From Candidatus Nitrosocaldus sp. (lineage in GTDB: Archaea; Thermoproteota; Nitrososphaeria; Nitrososphaerales; Nitrosocaldaceae): DNA of 53,878 nucleotides. Where the stretch lies: positions 1 to 53,878 of the forward strand of contig JANWZS010000013.1 in assembly GCA_025054855.1 (NCBI GenBank), given 5' to 3'. Both the position numbers and the translations under genes were made by a program. The notes beneath the pieces were generated by a model that was given only the letters and a program-made list of their open reading frames with translations, did not search any database and was not told the DNA's origin. The first letter of the stretch is position 1; each line of letters begins with the position of its first letter. Below are positions 40,575-49,619 of this stretch, piece after piece.

Positions 40575-40606
40575 GGTTAGGATTAGGATTAGGGTTAGGA
40601 GGATTA
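40567..40606 (+). repeat. Telomere-like TTAGGG/TTAGGA repeat
   Basis: The stretch reads as imperfect GGTTAG/GATTAG units (gggttagggttaggattagg and so on) overlapping the stop codon of the zinc-ribbon gene. It is a short microsatellite in a presumably circular genome. Confidence 0.75.
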
Positions 40607-40687
40607 GCATGGGAGCAGGTATGATGCATACTGACAGATGGGAGGAAGGTCAGGGCTGTAGCAGATGCATCATCATCATACATCACA

Positions 40688-41017
40688 TCACATAATCTGC
40701 CCATCAACTGCCAGCAGGAACTTGAAGAGCCTCCTCTCAGCATACATAGCACTCATATCCTCCAATCTTACCGCATCGAGCCTCCCGTACTCATCCTCCT
40801 TGACTATCCATACCTGCGAGTCCCTGAGCAGTATAGCGTGCATGTTGAATGCCTGTGCTATACCATGGATGCCCTCCATATCATGGCCTACAACTGCGGA
40901 TACCCTTCCGTTTCCTGCGAGGAAGAACCGTCCACACTCCACTATGGTATAACCATTCTCCATGAACCTGCCCTTAACCCTTGCAAGATGACCATCAGCA
41001 TCCATCAACACTACCAT
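40688..41017 (-). CDS. Conserved-looking protein of unknown function
   Basis: A 109-residue protein with strand-helix pattern: MVVLMDADGHLARVKGRFME, GYTIVECGRFFLAGNGRVSA, and AFNMHAILLRDSQVWIVKED. It suggests a small two-layer domain; no catalytic site is clear. The gene ends near 40688, where a CATCATCATC run begins, and starts 90 bp before the tRNA-Gln gene on the same strand. Real on codon use; function unknown. Confidence 0.58.
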   Translation of the reverse strand: MVVLMDADGHLARVKGRFMENGYTIVECGRFFLAGNGRVSAVVGHDMEGIHGIAQAFNMHAILLRDSQVWIVKEDEYGRLDAVRLEDMSAMYAERRLFKFLLAVDGQIM

Positions 41018-41107
41018 GACAACTCACTATATTAAGTTAGGTAGGGCTGGGCTGATACATACAGGGCATACAGGAATGCAGGTATAGATCAGGGGTATGC
41101 ATGGTGG

Positions 41108-41239
41108 TAGCCCGGCCCAGATTCGAACTGGGGTCTGGGGCTCCAAAGGCCCCCATGCTTGGCCACTACACTCGGCGAGCGGTAGACCTCATCCATTCTA
41201 CCATACCGTACTGTGCTGTACGATGCTCTCCACCGGGCT
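41108..41239 (-). tRNA. tRNA-Gln (TTG) with an intron near position 8/9
   Basis: On the reverse strand the acceptor AGCCCGG (41239-41233) pairs with CCGGGCT (41115-41109), discriminator A at 41108, and CCA is encoded just beyond (41107-41105). The anticodon loop CTTTGGA in GGGGC/GCCCC gives TTG. After T8 (41232) an extra 59 bases interrupt the gene; the D-stem GTGT/GCAT follows from A9 at 41172. The insert (41173-41231) folds into two perfect hairpins: CGTAC/GTACG and GGTAGA/TCTACC, with GAGC/GCTC closing the base. It is probably a non-canonical archaeal tRNA intron removed by the splicing endonuclease. The exact cut sites may be shifted by a base or two. Confidence 0.85.
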
Positions 41240-41330
41240 GCCGGGCCATGATTCATGCCCTTCTCTCATTAATAATCTTAATCGAGTCTATGCAAAGGCT
41301 TTATTACTCTCATACCGTAATCCTATCAGA

Positions 41331-42479
41331 TTGAAGGTCGTTGTGTATGGCCTGAGTACTGAGGGCTACAACGTAGCGAAGAGCCTATCGCTCAAGGGGC
41401 TTGATGTATCCATGGTCGATGAGTCCAAGGGTATGGCCATATCTGTGAAGGCTGAGATGGCCATGGCATACTCTAGCGTGAACGCACTGATGGAGGATGA
41501 GCAGTTGCTTGGGCTAGAGCCTGAAGGGCTGGCACTCGCCAATGCAGATCACGTCTTCTTCACACCGAAGATAAGGAAGGTTGCACATGATGCAAAGACA
41601 GAGATAGCGGGCAAGTTCAGGAGCATGGTGAAGCATATCAAGCGTGGCTCCTCCCTCGTGTACTGCATACCTGCTGGGATAGGAGGGAACAGGGAGATGA
41701 TGGATATGCTTGAGCATATCACGAACATGAAGGTCAACGATGATATCAGCTACCACTACATGCCTATAGCATCGGATAACCTGGGCCACGTCATAGGCTC
41801 AGCATCGATGAGGGAGGAGCAGGGTATATACAGGATCATGGAGTACATTGCAGACGATAGTGCGAGGATAGCGATGATGGATATACCATCTGCAGAGGTG
41901 CTCTACGCAAACAAGGTGCTCTCCCACTACATACCGTTGATAACAGCATTCGAGCTTTGCAAGGGTATAGATGATGGTACACGTGGCATGCTCAGGGAAG
42001 AGGAGGGGCTGAGGGAACTCTTCATAGACGATGTGGCCTCTAGCCTGTTCGACCTCTACATGCTGGCAAACTCAATAGAGAGCAGTACGCTGGCACACAT
42101 CATAAACAACTGCATAAGGAGCCTAGAGTCGTACTCCAAGCATCTCGTGGATGAGGTTAGGTTACTGCTCAAGAAGAGGGACCTCAGGGCGAGCAAGTGC
42201 AAGATGGCAGTTGCATGGAGCATAGATGGGAATGAGATGAGGAGCAGTAGGATGGCCATGTTCTCACTCCTCTCATCCAGGCTGAGAGATTACGTAGGTG
42301 ATGTGGAGATGCTCAAGGATTCCAGCCCGTTGGAGGTGTACGATGACAGGACCATGGTCATACTTGCATGCTCCAGATCAGATTACCAAAGGGTGAAGGA
42401 TGGGAGGGATAAGGGCAGGATTATGGGGAGGGACTCCATAGTGGTGAAGGCAAACCCTCTATGTGAGGTAATAGGTTAG
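41331..42479 (+). CDS. Rossmann-type protein of unknown function
   Basis: A 382-residue protein beginning with a dinucleotide-binding-like motif, VVVYGLSTEGYNVAKSLSLK, then DVSMVDESKGMAIS, as in NAD-binding nucleotide-sugar dehydrogenases. A middle part, HVFFTPKIRKVAHDAK to SSLVYCIPAGIGGNREMMDM, continues this. The C-terminal half is helical (DLYMLANSIESSTLAHIINN) and ends with a strand-rich portion. No catalytic Cys or Lys typical of sugar dehydrogenases can be pinned. Start: TTG 41331, about 26 bp after a TATA-like ctttattac, so it is leaderless; the longer upstream frame crosses the tRNA and is not real. Confidence 0.68.
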   Translation: MKVVVYGLSTEGYNVAKSLSLKGLDVSMVDESKGMAISVKAEMAMAYSSVNALMEDEQLLGLEPEGLALANADHVFFTPKIRKVAHDAKTEIAGKFRSMVKHIKRGSSLVYCIPAGIGGNREMMDMLEHITNMKVNDDISYHYMPIASDNLGHVIGSASMREEQGIYRIMEYIADDSARIAMMDIPSAEVLYANKVLSHYIPLITAFELCKGIDDGTRGMLREEEGLRELFIDDVASSLFDLYMLANSIESSTLAHIINNCIRSLESYSKHLVDEVRLLLKKRDLRASKCKMAVAWSIDGNEMRSSRMAMFSLLSSRLRDYVGDVEMLKDSSPLEVYDDRTMVILACSRSDYQRVKDGRDKGRIMGRDSIVVKANPLCEVIG

Positions 42480-42507
42480 CAGTGTTTTAGGTTTATAGGT
42501 TGGCGTA

Positions 42508-43068
42508 GTGGTGAGTACCATGGGTATGGGTAAGGGAGATGATGATGGTAGGAGCAGGGGTGATGGCGAGGAGGTCAGGGGCTCTGGCGAGGACCTTGAG
42601 ATGCTCAAGAGTATAGCAAAGGAGTACGAGAGCAAGTACAAGTACCTGCTCGCAGACTACGACAACTACAGGAAGAGGGTTGAGAGGGAGGCTGAGTACA
42701 GGGTGAGGCAGAGCATAGAATCGTTCGTACTCAAGCTGCTCAACCTCAGGGATGACTTTACGAGGGCCATAGACGCAGCGAAGAATGGCGCTGATAGGCG
42801 TGTGCTCGAGGGGCTTGAGGGCGTGCTCAAGAACCTGGATGGGATACTGAGGGATGCTGGTGTGGTGGAGATCCCTTCTATAGGCAAGGTATTCGACCCC
42901 AACGTGCACGAGGCGGTATCGTTCACATACAATTCAGAGTTGCCAGATCTCACAATAACTAATGAGATAAGGAAGGGTTACATGATGAATGATAGAGTAA
43001 TAAGACCCAGCCTTGTAGAGGTATCCAGGAGACCTGTAGAGGAAGGAGGTGGTGGTGCAGGTGAGTAA
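42508..43068 (+). CDS. grpE: GrpE nucleotide-exchange factor
   Basis: The 186-residue protein has a Gly/Asp-rich N-terminus, a long coiled coil ([20 protein letters not shown], then [20 protein letters not shown]) and a C-terminal beta domain ([20 protein letters not shown], then [15 protein letters not shown]). GrpE dimers release ADP from DnaK. An ATG at 42520 ([10 protein letters not shown]) is an alternative start. The stop overlaps the dnaK start by 8 bp, showing translational coupling. A GGAGGTG ribosome-binding site for dnaK lies inside its 3' end. Confidence 0.93.
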   Translation: MVSTMGMGKGDDDGRSRGDGEEVRGSGEDLEMLKSIAKEYESKYKYLLADYDNYRKRVEREAEYRVRQSIESFVLKLLNLRDDFTRAIDAAKNGADRRVLEGLEGVLKNLDGILRDAGVVEIPSIGKVFDPNVHEAVSFTYNSELPDLTITNEIRKGYMMNDRVIRPSLVEVSRRPVEEGGGGAGE

Positions 43069-44896
43069 GATAATAGGCATAGACCTGGGTACGAGCAACT
43101 CTGCTGCTGCAGTGATAATAGGAGGCAAGCCAGTGGTGATACCCTCTGCTGAGGGTACATCGCTCTACGGCAAGTCATTCCCATCCATAGTTGCGTTCAC
43201 CAAGGATGGGCAACTGCTGGTGGGTGAGCCAGCGAGGAGGCAGATGGTCACCAATGCAGAGGGTACTGTTATGGCAGCGAAGCGCAAGATGGGCACAGAT
43301 CACAGGTTCAGGGTGTACGATAAGGAGTATACCCCCCAGCAGATCTCTGCGTTCATACTGCAGAAGATAAAGAAGGATGCAGAGGCCTTCCTGGGCGAGA
43401 AGGTTGAGAAGGCAGTGATCACCGTACCAGCGTACTTCAACGACAACCAGAGGCAGGCTACGAAGGATGCTGGTGAGATAGCAGGGCTGCAGGTGGTGAG
43501 GCTAATACCAGAGCCTACTGCTGCTGCCCTAGCATACGGACTCGACAAGGCTGAGAAGGACCTCAAGATAATGGTCTTCGATCTTGGTGGAGGTACACTG
43601 GATGTCACTATAATGGAGATGGGCGGTGGTGTGTTCGAGGTCAAGGCTACATCTGGCGATACACAGCTGGGAGGAACGGATATGGATAATACCCTAGTGG
43701 ATTACATAGTGAAGAGGTTCAGGGAGGATACTGGTATAGATCTCAGCAGGGACAGGATGGCTATGATGCGTGTCAGGGAAGCAGCAGAGAAGGCGAAGAT
43801 AGAGCTATCCTCCTTGCTCACCACAGAGATCAACCTGCCGTTCATAGCATACGATCCCAAGAGTAACGAGCCTAAACATCTGAACATGACTCTCACAAGG
43901 GCTAAGTTAGAGGAGCTGATAAGGCCTATAGTTGAGCGCTGCAGGCAGCCTATGATGCAGGCACTTGCAGATGCAAAGATGAGGCCAGAGGATATAGACA
44001 AGATCATCCTTATAGGAGGTCCAACGAGGATGCCCATGGTAAGGGAGTTCGTGAAGCAGATTATGGGCAAGGAGCCTGAGCGTGGGGTCGATCCTATGGA
44101 AGCAGTGGCTATAGGTGCTGCTATACAGGGAGCGATAATAGCAGGGGATATAGCGAGGGATATAGTGCTCCTGGATGTGACACCACTGAGTCTAGGTGTC
44201 GAGGTCCTAGGAGGATTGGCGGAGAAGATAATAGAGAGGAACACAACCATACCTTGCAAGAGGAGCAAGATATTCACCACTGCAGCGGACTACCAGACAG
44301 CAGTTACGATACACGTGGTGCAGGGCGAGCGACCCATGGCTGCGGATAACGTCTCTCTGGGCATGTTCACGCTCTCAGGCATACCCCCAGCACCCAGAGG
44401 TGTTCCACAGATAGAGGTTACATTCGACCTCGACACCAACGGTATACTCCATGTGAGTGCCAAGGATCTAGCAACTGGGAAGGAGCAGAGCATAACCATA
44501 ACCTCAACCAACAAGCTCAGCAAGGAGGAGATAGAGAGGCTCAAGAGGGAGGCGGATATGTATGCTGAGCAGGATAGGAGGAAGAAGGAGGAGGCTGAGT
44601 TGAGGAACGAGGCCGACAACCTGATATACACTGCTGATAAGATGATAAAGCAGGATCTGAAGGATAGGTTGAGCGGGGAGCAGATAGAGAGGATAAACAG
44701 GGCGATCCAGGCGTTGAAGGATGCTCTAGCAGGTAAGGATACAGCGCTGATAAAGAGCAGGCTGGATGAGTTGAAGAGCATACTAGGCGAGGTGAGCGCA
44801 CAGGTGTACAGCAAGGTAGGTGCTGGTAGTGGTGCTGGTGCTTCATCCTCATCTTCATCATCATCCTCATCTGCAGCAGGCTCAGGCAGTAGGTGA
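43061..44896 (+). CDS. dnaK: Hsp70 chaperone DnaK
   Basis: A full-length Hsp70 of about 611 residues: the ATPase domain with [34 protein letters not shown] and [12 protein letters not shown], the linker and substrate domain with [14 protein letters not shown], and a helical lid ending in a low-complexity GAGAS and ten-Ser run. Hsp70 is patchily present in archaea and thought to be of bacterial origin. The start used here is GTG 43061 ([10 protein letters not shown]): its spacing after the GGAGGTG site is about 8 bp. Upstream GTG codons at 43049-43057 lie within or just next to that site. The Ser tail comes from TCA/TCC/TCT repeats at 44842-44875. Confidence 0.96.
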   Translation: MSKIIGIDLGTSNSAAAVIIGGKPVVIPSAEGTSLYGKSFPSIVAFTKDGQLLVGEPARRQMVTNAEGTVMAAKRKMGTDHRFRVYDKEYTPQQISAFILQKIKKDAEAFLGEKVEKAVITVPAYFNDNQRQATKDAGEIAGLQVVRLIPEPTAAALAYGLDKAEKDLKIMVFDLGGGTLDVTIMEMGGGVFEVKATSGDTQLGGTDMDNTLVDYIVKRFREDTGIDLSRDRMAMMRVREAAEKAKIELSSLLTTEINLPFIAYDPKSNEPKHLNMTLTRAKLEELIRPIVERCRQPMMQALADAKMRPEDIDKIILIGGPTRMPMVREFVKQIMGKEPERGVDPMEAVAIGAAIQGAIIAGDIARDIVLLDVTPLSLGVEVLGGLAEKIIERNTTIPCKRSKIFTTAADYQTAVTIHVVQGERPMAADNVSLGMFTLSGIPPAPRGVPQIEVTFDLDTNGILHVSAKDLATGKEQSITITSTNKLSKEEIERLKREADMYAEQDRRKKEEAELRNEADNLIYTADKMIKQDLKDRLSGEQIERINRAIQALKDALAGKDTALIKSRLDELKSILGEVSAQVYSKVGAGSGAGASSSSSSSSSSAAGSGSR

Positions 44897-44962
44897 ACCA
44901 CCTAGCATCAATCAGATTAAATAAACGGTTCTACCCATTATTTTTCCTGTTGATGATGGTGT

Positions 44963-46135
44963 ATGGGTAACGGGGGCAAGCCAGACTACTATGAGGTACT
45001 TGGGGTATCTAGGAATGCAAGCAAGGAGGAGATAAAGCAGGCATACAGAAGACTAGCATTGAAGTACCATCCAGACAGGAACAAGAGCCCAGATGCTGAG
45101 GAGAAGTTCAAGCTTATATCTGAAGCGTATGCTGTGCTGAGCGATGATGAGAAGCGCAGGCTCTACGACGCATATGGCCATGCTGGACTAGAGGGTAGGT
45201 ATACAAGCGAGGAGATATTCAAGGGCGCAAGGATAGATATAGATGAGATACTCAGGGACCTAGGCTTCGGCATGGACTTCGATAGGATATTCGAGAGGTT
45301 GTTTGGGTTCAGGATGGGGTCACCGTTCTTCTGGCAGGAGGGCACGGGCGCTGGTAGTGGTAGGGCTAGGGAGCCTATACTGGTAGATGTGGCCATAGAA
45401 CTTGAGGATGTACTCCATGGCAAGAGGGTTCAGGTTGAGGTCCCAACTGTTGCCCAGTGTAGTGCATGCAAGGGTACTGGGGCAGCGGATGGTAGGGTAA
45501 GGGCATGCACTGCATGCAAGGGTTCAGGACAGGTCAAGAGGGTGATAGAGCAGTCCAGGTTCAGCACATTCGTGAGCATAGAGCCATGTATGGAGTGTAA
45601 TGGTAAGGGGAGGGTGGTTGAGAGGCCATGTAACACATGCGATGGCACAGGCAGGGTGAGGAGGATAGAGAGGGTAGATGTGATGATACCGCCAGGACTT
45701 GAGGATGGTGTTATGCTGAGACTGGATGGGTATGGAAGAGGAGGAGGAGGAGGAAGGGGCAGTGGCAGGAGGGAGAGGGATTTGATGGATGAGGAGGGGG
45801 AGGTGTACGTGAGGGTCAGGGTCAAGCCCCACCCCCTATTCAGGCGCTCAGATAGCGATATAGTGTATGATGCTAGGGTGAGCTTCACAAGGCTTGTACT
45901 TGGTGGAGACGTAAGGGTACCACTCCTGGATGGAGGCTACTACACACTCAGGATACCTGCTGGCACACAACCTGATACGGTATTCACGATAAAGGGCAAG
46001 GGCCTCCCTAGGCATGATGGATATGGGAGAGGAGACCAACTCGTCAGGATAGGTGTGAAGGTACCATCCCCATCCAGCCTGAATGAGAGGCAGAGGCATC
46101 TGCTTGAGGAGCTGGATAGGGAGTTCAGGGAGTAG
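44963..46135 (+). CDS. dnaJ: Hsp40 co-chaperone DnaJ
   Basis: A type I DnaJ of 390 residues: the J domain ([20 protein letters not shown]) with HPD at 36-38, a short Gly/Phe stretch, and four zinc-binding repeats [24 protein letters not shown] and CNTCDGTG between about residues 165 and 225. A C-terminal substrate-binding region follows ([16 protein letters not shown] and [18 protein letters not shown]). A Gly-rich insert ([15 protein letters not shown]) sits in the middle. It delivers substrates to DnaK and stimulates its ATPase. The 66-bp gap from dnaK carries its own TATA-like ttaaataa, so it may be transcribed separately. Confidence 0.95.
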   Translation: MGNGGKPDYYEVLGVSRNASKEEIKQAYRRLALKYHPDRNKSPDAEEKFKLISEAYAVLSDDEKRRLYDAYGHAGLEGRYTSEEIFKGARIDIDEILRDLGFGMDFDRIFERLFGFRMGSPFFWQEGTGAGSGRAREPILVDVAIELEDVLHGKRVQVEVPTVAQCSACKGTGAADGRVRACTACKGSGQVKRVIEQSRFSTFVSIEPCMECNGKGRVVERPCNTCDGTGRVRRIERVDVMIPPGLEDGVMLRLDGYGRGGGGGRGSGRRERDLMDEEGEVYVRVRVKPHPLFRRSDSDIVYDARVSFTRLVLGGDVRVPLLDGGYYTLRIPAGTQPDTVFTIKGKGLPRHDGYGRGDQLVRIGVKVPSPSSLNERQRHLLEELDREFRE

Positions 46136-46296
46136 AGTAGAGATCATCATGCACCAAAATGTCACTTACTTAGTTTGGCCCAGCATTATACGGTAATGAG
46201 TTAGCCTCCATCCCTATCAACAACTGGCACAAGATCCCCAACGCCTGTGATACCATCAACCATACAGCTAGTTAGCAGTTCATCCAGTGCAGGATT

Positions 46297-46623
46297 CTAG
46301 TAGAGATACTCCAGCACCATACCTACCATACCCCAGAATCCTGTGGATGTGAAGAGGTATATCTGTGGTACCCTACATATCCATGGCACGGTATGATGGG
46401 CATCTGGGCTTGATGGATCGCCTATATGCCTTGTAGAGTAACTGTAGATCACATCACCTATGAGTAGTGGGACCGTATTGATCACGTACATGGGGTCCCA
46501 TGGACGAACCCGAATAGATACCAGACCTATAACCACCCCATACACTATGAAGACCAGCATAAGCAGCATGCTATGGCACCTATCTATAGGCAATATGAAT
46601 GTAGATAAAAGCAGTAGTATCAT
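46297..46623 (-). CDS. Possible small membrane protein
   Basis: A 108-residue frame with three or four hydrophobic segments (MILLLLSTFILPI, MLLMLVFIVYGVVIGLVSIR, YVINTVPLLIGDVIYSY, GFWGMVGMVLEYLY). The hydrophobic spacing looks real, but the codon pattern is less clear than for neighbours and no TATA is obvious, so it may be chance. No family is recognised. Confidence 0.4.
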   Translation of the reverse strand: MILLLLSTFILPIDRCHSMLLMLVFIVYGVVIGLVSIRVRPWDPMYVINTVPLLIGDVIYSYSTRHIGDPSSPDAHHTVPWICRVPQIYLFTSTGFWGMVGMVLEYLY

Positions 46624-46727
46624 GTCATAAGTGGTGCCTCATAACCTACATCATTGCATAGCAACAAGACTACCATATAAGATAATCGTAAAAAGATTTT
46701 TATCTCATGGTATGCTAGGTATGTGGT

Positions 46728-47315
46728 ATGTCATGGGAGGAGTGGTTCGGGAGGAGGAGAAGGCCATTCGCATTCTGGCAGGAGATAGAGGAGATGATGC
46801 GTGAGATGGAGAAGGAGATGGAGAGGATGTTCGAGAGGAGCATGAAGGAGCTTGAAGAGATCGTGCCCAAGGACCTGGTCAGGGAGTACAAGCTGCCAGA
46901 TGGCAGGATAAGGAGGGAGTGGGGCCCGTTCGTATACGGCTACTCACTGACCATAGGACCAGATGGGAAGCCGGTGATAAGGGAGTTTGGGAATGTGAGG
47001 CCATCATTCGCAGGAGGCAGGATAGCACTGAAGGAGGAGAGGGAACCCCTTGTAGATGTGATCAGCAGTGATGGTGAGTTGAAGGTGATAGTGGAACTCC
47101 CAGGTATAAACAAGGAGGATATCAGGGTCACAGCAACGGAGAAGAGCGTCAGCATAAGGGCTGAGAACCCTGAGAGGAAGTACAGCAAGAGCATAGATCT
47201 CCCAGAGGAGGTCGACCCTGCCACTGCAAAGTCAACCTACAAGAACGGGATGCTTGAGATAACCTTCAAGAAGAAGGGCACAAAACAGGAAGGGTTCACG
47301 ATAAAGGTCGAGTGA
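46728..47315 (+). CDS. Small heat-shock protein (Hsp20)
   Basis: A 195-residue protein whose last 95 residues are an alpha-crystallin domain: PLVDVISSDGELKVIVELPG, INKEDIRVTATEKSVSIRAE, and KNGMLEITFKKK, closed by the IKV (I-x-V) anchoring motif at the end. The first 100 residues include a Met/Glu/Arg-rich helix (EIEEMMREMEKEMERMFERS) that is longer than in most relatives. sHSPs hold unfolding proteins for DnaK to refold. It is the first of three linked genes (sHSP, PAC2, sHSP). The AT block agatttttatctcat before the start can serve as promoter. Confidence 0.9.
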   Translation: MSWEEWFGRRRRPFAFWQEIEEMMREMEKEMERMFERSMKELEEIVPKDLVREYKLPDGRIRREWGPFVYGYSLTIGPDGKPVIREFGNVRPSFAGGRIALKEEREPLVDVISSDGELKVIVELPGINKEDIRVTATEKSVSIRAENPERKYSKSIDLPEEVDPATAKSTYKNGMLEITFKKKGTKQEGFTIKVE

Positions 47316-48088
47316 GAGCCTTGCTGGTTGGGGAGAAGAGGAGGAGCGATGCAGGTATGAAGGTTGTGGAGTACGATGGGATGAAGATCAGATCCCCCTA
47401 TATTTTTGTGGGGCTGCCAGACGTTGGGCTGGTCGGTAGCATAGCCGTCTCCTACATGATAGACAGGGTGAAGATGGCTGAGATAGGGCATGTAGAGTCG
47501 GATCTTCTACCTCCTATACTGCTGGTGAGGAATGGTGAGGTCAAGAATCCTATAAGACTCTACTCCAACGCGAGCAGTATGATAGCACTGATATCGGAGA
47601 TGCCCATACACCCCTCTATACTCCAGGAGTTTGTAGGTAGCATAGCAGAGTGGTTCAGGAGGATGGATCCTAGGCTTGTGATAAGCATAACAGGGGTACC
47701 AGTGCAGAACAGGCTCAACATAGATAGGCCGAAGGTATTCTACATATCAACGGATGAGCAGGCATCATCACTCATGAGATCAACCCAGGCGATGGTATTC
47801 GAGGAAGGGATAATATTTGGGGCATACGCAGCCATACTCAAGGCATGCATTAGCAGGAGCATACCAACGCTGACGCTCTTCGCACAGTCACACCTGAACT
47901 TCCCAGACCCATTCGCATCCATAGAAGCGCTAGATGTGCTGAACAAGGCACTGAACGTGGGCATAGACCTCAACGAGTTGAGGGAGGAGGCTGAGATGAT
48001 AAGGATAAGGAGCAGAGAGTTGATGAAGCAGACCGAGAGCATGCTCACAGAGCCTAGGCTGAAGACCGCACCAACATTCTATGGCTGA
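47312..48088 (+). CDS. PAC2-family protein between two sHSP genes
   Basis: A 258-residue PAC2-fold protein (SPYIFVGLPDVGLVGSIAVS, NPIRLYSNASSMIALISEM, FGAYAAILKACISRSIP, LNFPDPFASIEALDVL). It begins at GTG 47312, which overlaps the sHSP stop by 4 bp (GTGA), or at ATG 47357 (MKVVEYDGMKIRSPYI). The C-terminus is a coiled-coil-like helix (LREEAEMIRIRSRELMKQTE). Archaeal PAC2 proteins are proposed proteasome assembly factors or gates. Its fixed place between two sHSP genes suggests a link to protein quality control; that is inference. Confidence 0.82.
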   Translation: MRALLVGEKRRSDAGMKVVEYDGMKIRSPYIFVGLPDVGLVGSIAVSYMIDRVKMAEIGHVESDLLPPILLVRNGEVKNPIRLYSNASSMIALISEMPIHPSILQEFVGSIAEWFRRMDPRLVISITGVPVQNRLNIDRPKVFYISTDEQASSLMRSTQAMVFEEGIIFGAYAAILKACISRSIPTLTLFAQSHLNFPDPFASIEALDVLNKALNVGIDLNELREEAEMIRIRSRELMKQTESMLTEPRLKTAPTFYG

Positions 48089-48106
48089 TGGTGGGTGGTG
48101 ATTGCA

Positions 48107-48541
48107 ATGAGCGATGAGAGGGATGCACGTGATATATTCGATGTGATAGAGGAGATGGATAAGAGGATGAGGAGGATCATGGAGAGGGCATTCTCAAGCC
48201 TCAGCATGGATATTGATGAGCAGCTGTACGATATGGAGAGGAGGGAACTCAAGCCACTGACACAGATAAGCGAGACGGATGATGAGGTTATAGTCACACT
48301 GGATATACCATGTGCAAGCAAGGAGAGCATAGAGGTGAAGGCTACCGAGGATACGCTCTTCATAAGGGCAAGGATGGACAGGTGTGTGACGTTCAGCAAC
48401 GTTGAGTTCGAGAACTACAGCAAGAGCGTGAGACTTCCAGCAAGAGTTGAGCCCAAGAGCGCTAGGGCATCGTTCAGGAATGGCGTGCTTCAGGTCAGGC
48501 TACCAAAGAAGTTCGAGGGTAGTGAGATAAGCGTAGAGTAA
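48107..48541 (+). CDS. Small heat-shock protein (Hsp20), second copy
   Basis: A protein of about 144 residues with a short N-terminal helix (RDIFDVIEEMDKRMRRIMER) and an alpha-crystallin domain: LTQISETDDEVIVTLDIPCA, IEVKATEDTLFIRARMD, FRNGVLQVRLPKK and the closing ISV anchor. It is shorter and diverged from the first copy, with a different N-terminal region, so the two are likely not redundant. An upstream start at 48095 (MVIAMSDERD) is possible; ATG 48107 is chosen because it opens the conserved part. Confidence 0.9.
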   Translation: MSDERDARDIFDVIEEMDKRMRRIMERAFSSLSMDIDEQLYDMERRELKPLTQISETDDEVIVTLDIPCASKESIEVKATEDTLFIRARMDRCVTFSNVEFENYSKSVRLPARVEPKSARASFRNGVLQVRLPKKFEGSEISVE

Positions 48542-48576
48542 AAAGTTTATTATCATTATTTCTGTTATAACTCCAG

Positions 48577-49152
48577 TTGAGGCTGAGGATAGCTGTAGAT
48601 GTTGATGGTGTGCTGGCAGATATAATCAGTGTATGGCTCGCTCACTACAACAGGAGGAACAACTCTTCCCTAACCAAGGAGCAGATAGAGAGGTGGGACT
48701 TTTGGAAGAGTATAGGGTACAGTGCGGATGAGTTCTATGCCGAACTTGCCGTATGCTGGAACGAGTGGCTCAACGTCCCTGTGATGGAGAGGGGTATGGC
48801 AGGGTCTATCGCTATGCTTAGGAGGCTCGGCAGAGTAGATATAGTAAGTGCACAGATTGCTAGTGATCAGGTCAAGAGATGGCTTGAGTATAACAACATA
48901 CCGTACGATGATTACGTTAGTGTTGCAAGGGGAGCAGATAAGGCAGATCTAGAGTACGATGCATTCATAGACGACTCACCAACCAACGCTAAGAGGATAT
49001 CAGCCATGGGCAAGCTCGTGCTCCTCTACGATCAGCCATGGAATAGGTACATCAAGGATGATGGTAGGTACATAGTGAGGGTCAAGAGTATGGATGAGGC
49101 GAAGAGGGTACTCATCGATAGATTGATGGGCAGTAAGAGCAACGGCTTATAG
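48577..49152 (+). CDS. HAD-superfamily phosphatase (5'-nucleotidase-like)
   Basis: A 191-residue HAD phosphatase. The nucleophile motif is AVDVDGVLAD with Asp8 and Asp10, and the far acidic motif is YDAFIDDSPTNAKR. Motif II is probably in RVDIVSAQIASDQVKRWLEY. The cap helix (RWDFWKSIGYSADEFYAELA) and overall size resemble the deoxyribonucleotidase (NT5C) group, which removes 5'-phosphates; the substrate is not certain. It starts with TTG 48577, about 26 bp after a TATA-like gtttatta, so it appears leaderless. Confidence 0.82.
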   Translation: MRLRIAVDVDGVLADIISVWLAHYNRRNNSSLTKEQIERWDFWKSIGYSADEFYAELAVCWNEWLNVPVMERGMAGSIAMLRRLGRVDIVSAQIASDQVKRWLEYNNIPYDDYVSVARGADKADLEYDAFIDDSPTNAKRISAMGKLVLLYDQPWNRYIKDDGRYIVRVKSMDEAKRVLIDRLMGSKSNGL

Positions 49153-49255
49153 TGCACATAGCATAGTATGCATGCATGCATGCATGATGGCATAGCATCT
49201 GCACATTAATGCGTGCAACAACCAAAATATACAGCACCATCATCATATCGTGCAT

Positions 49256-49340
49256 GCGGGGGTCGCCAAGCCTGGTCAAAGGCGCTAGGCTCAGAACCTA
49301 GTCCCTCAGGGGTTCGTGGGTTCAAATCCCACCCCCCGCA
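49256..49340 (+). tRNA. tRNA-Leu (CAG)
   Basis: The acceptor GCGGGGG at 49256-49262 pairs with CCCCCGC at 49333-49339; discriminator A49340. The anticodon loop CTCAGAA in CTAGG/CCTAG gives CAG. A class II long variable arm (TCCCTCAGGGGTTC-type) and T loop TTCAAAT are present. No CCA and no intron are encoded. Confidence 0.93.
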
Positions 49341-49619
49341 CTTGCTGTATGTGCTACGTGCTAATGAGCCGTTGGGCATTATGAGGTTCCTGCAGGAGTC
49401 GAATCTAGTCAAACCGAACAAGTCATCAATCAAGCACATGACATATCGATTGATGGGATATATAGCAGGTGTATATATGATATGAGTGCCATCTGGACAC
49501 ACGATGCTCAACATACGTTATGCTGAAGACGATTAGAAGGAGAGGTATCCCTGCTCATGGTCGCTAGCAGGATGAGTAGCAGAATAGATCCATCCACCTA
49601 CGGTATAACCCATCCTAAA

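Noticed and set aside
40567-40606. True telomere or chromosome end
   Set aside because: Only a few imperfect units occur and normal genes flank both sides, so a microsatellite is the better explanation.
41097-41330. Upstream extension of the Rossmann-type gene
   Set aside because: It runs through the tRNA-Gln gene; TTG 41331 after a TATA-like box is a better start.
44290-44901. Long minus-strand frame opposite dnaK
   Set aside because: Shadow of dnaK; its residues are dominated by Ser and Leu from the antisense of the Ser tail and Glu/Lys codons.
49206-49514. Reading frames on both strands over tRNA-Leu
   Set aside because: Both pass through the complete tRNA-Leu gene, so they are not protein-coding.
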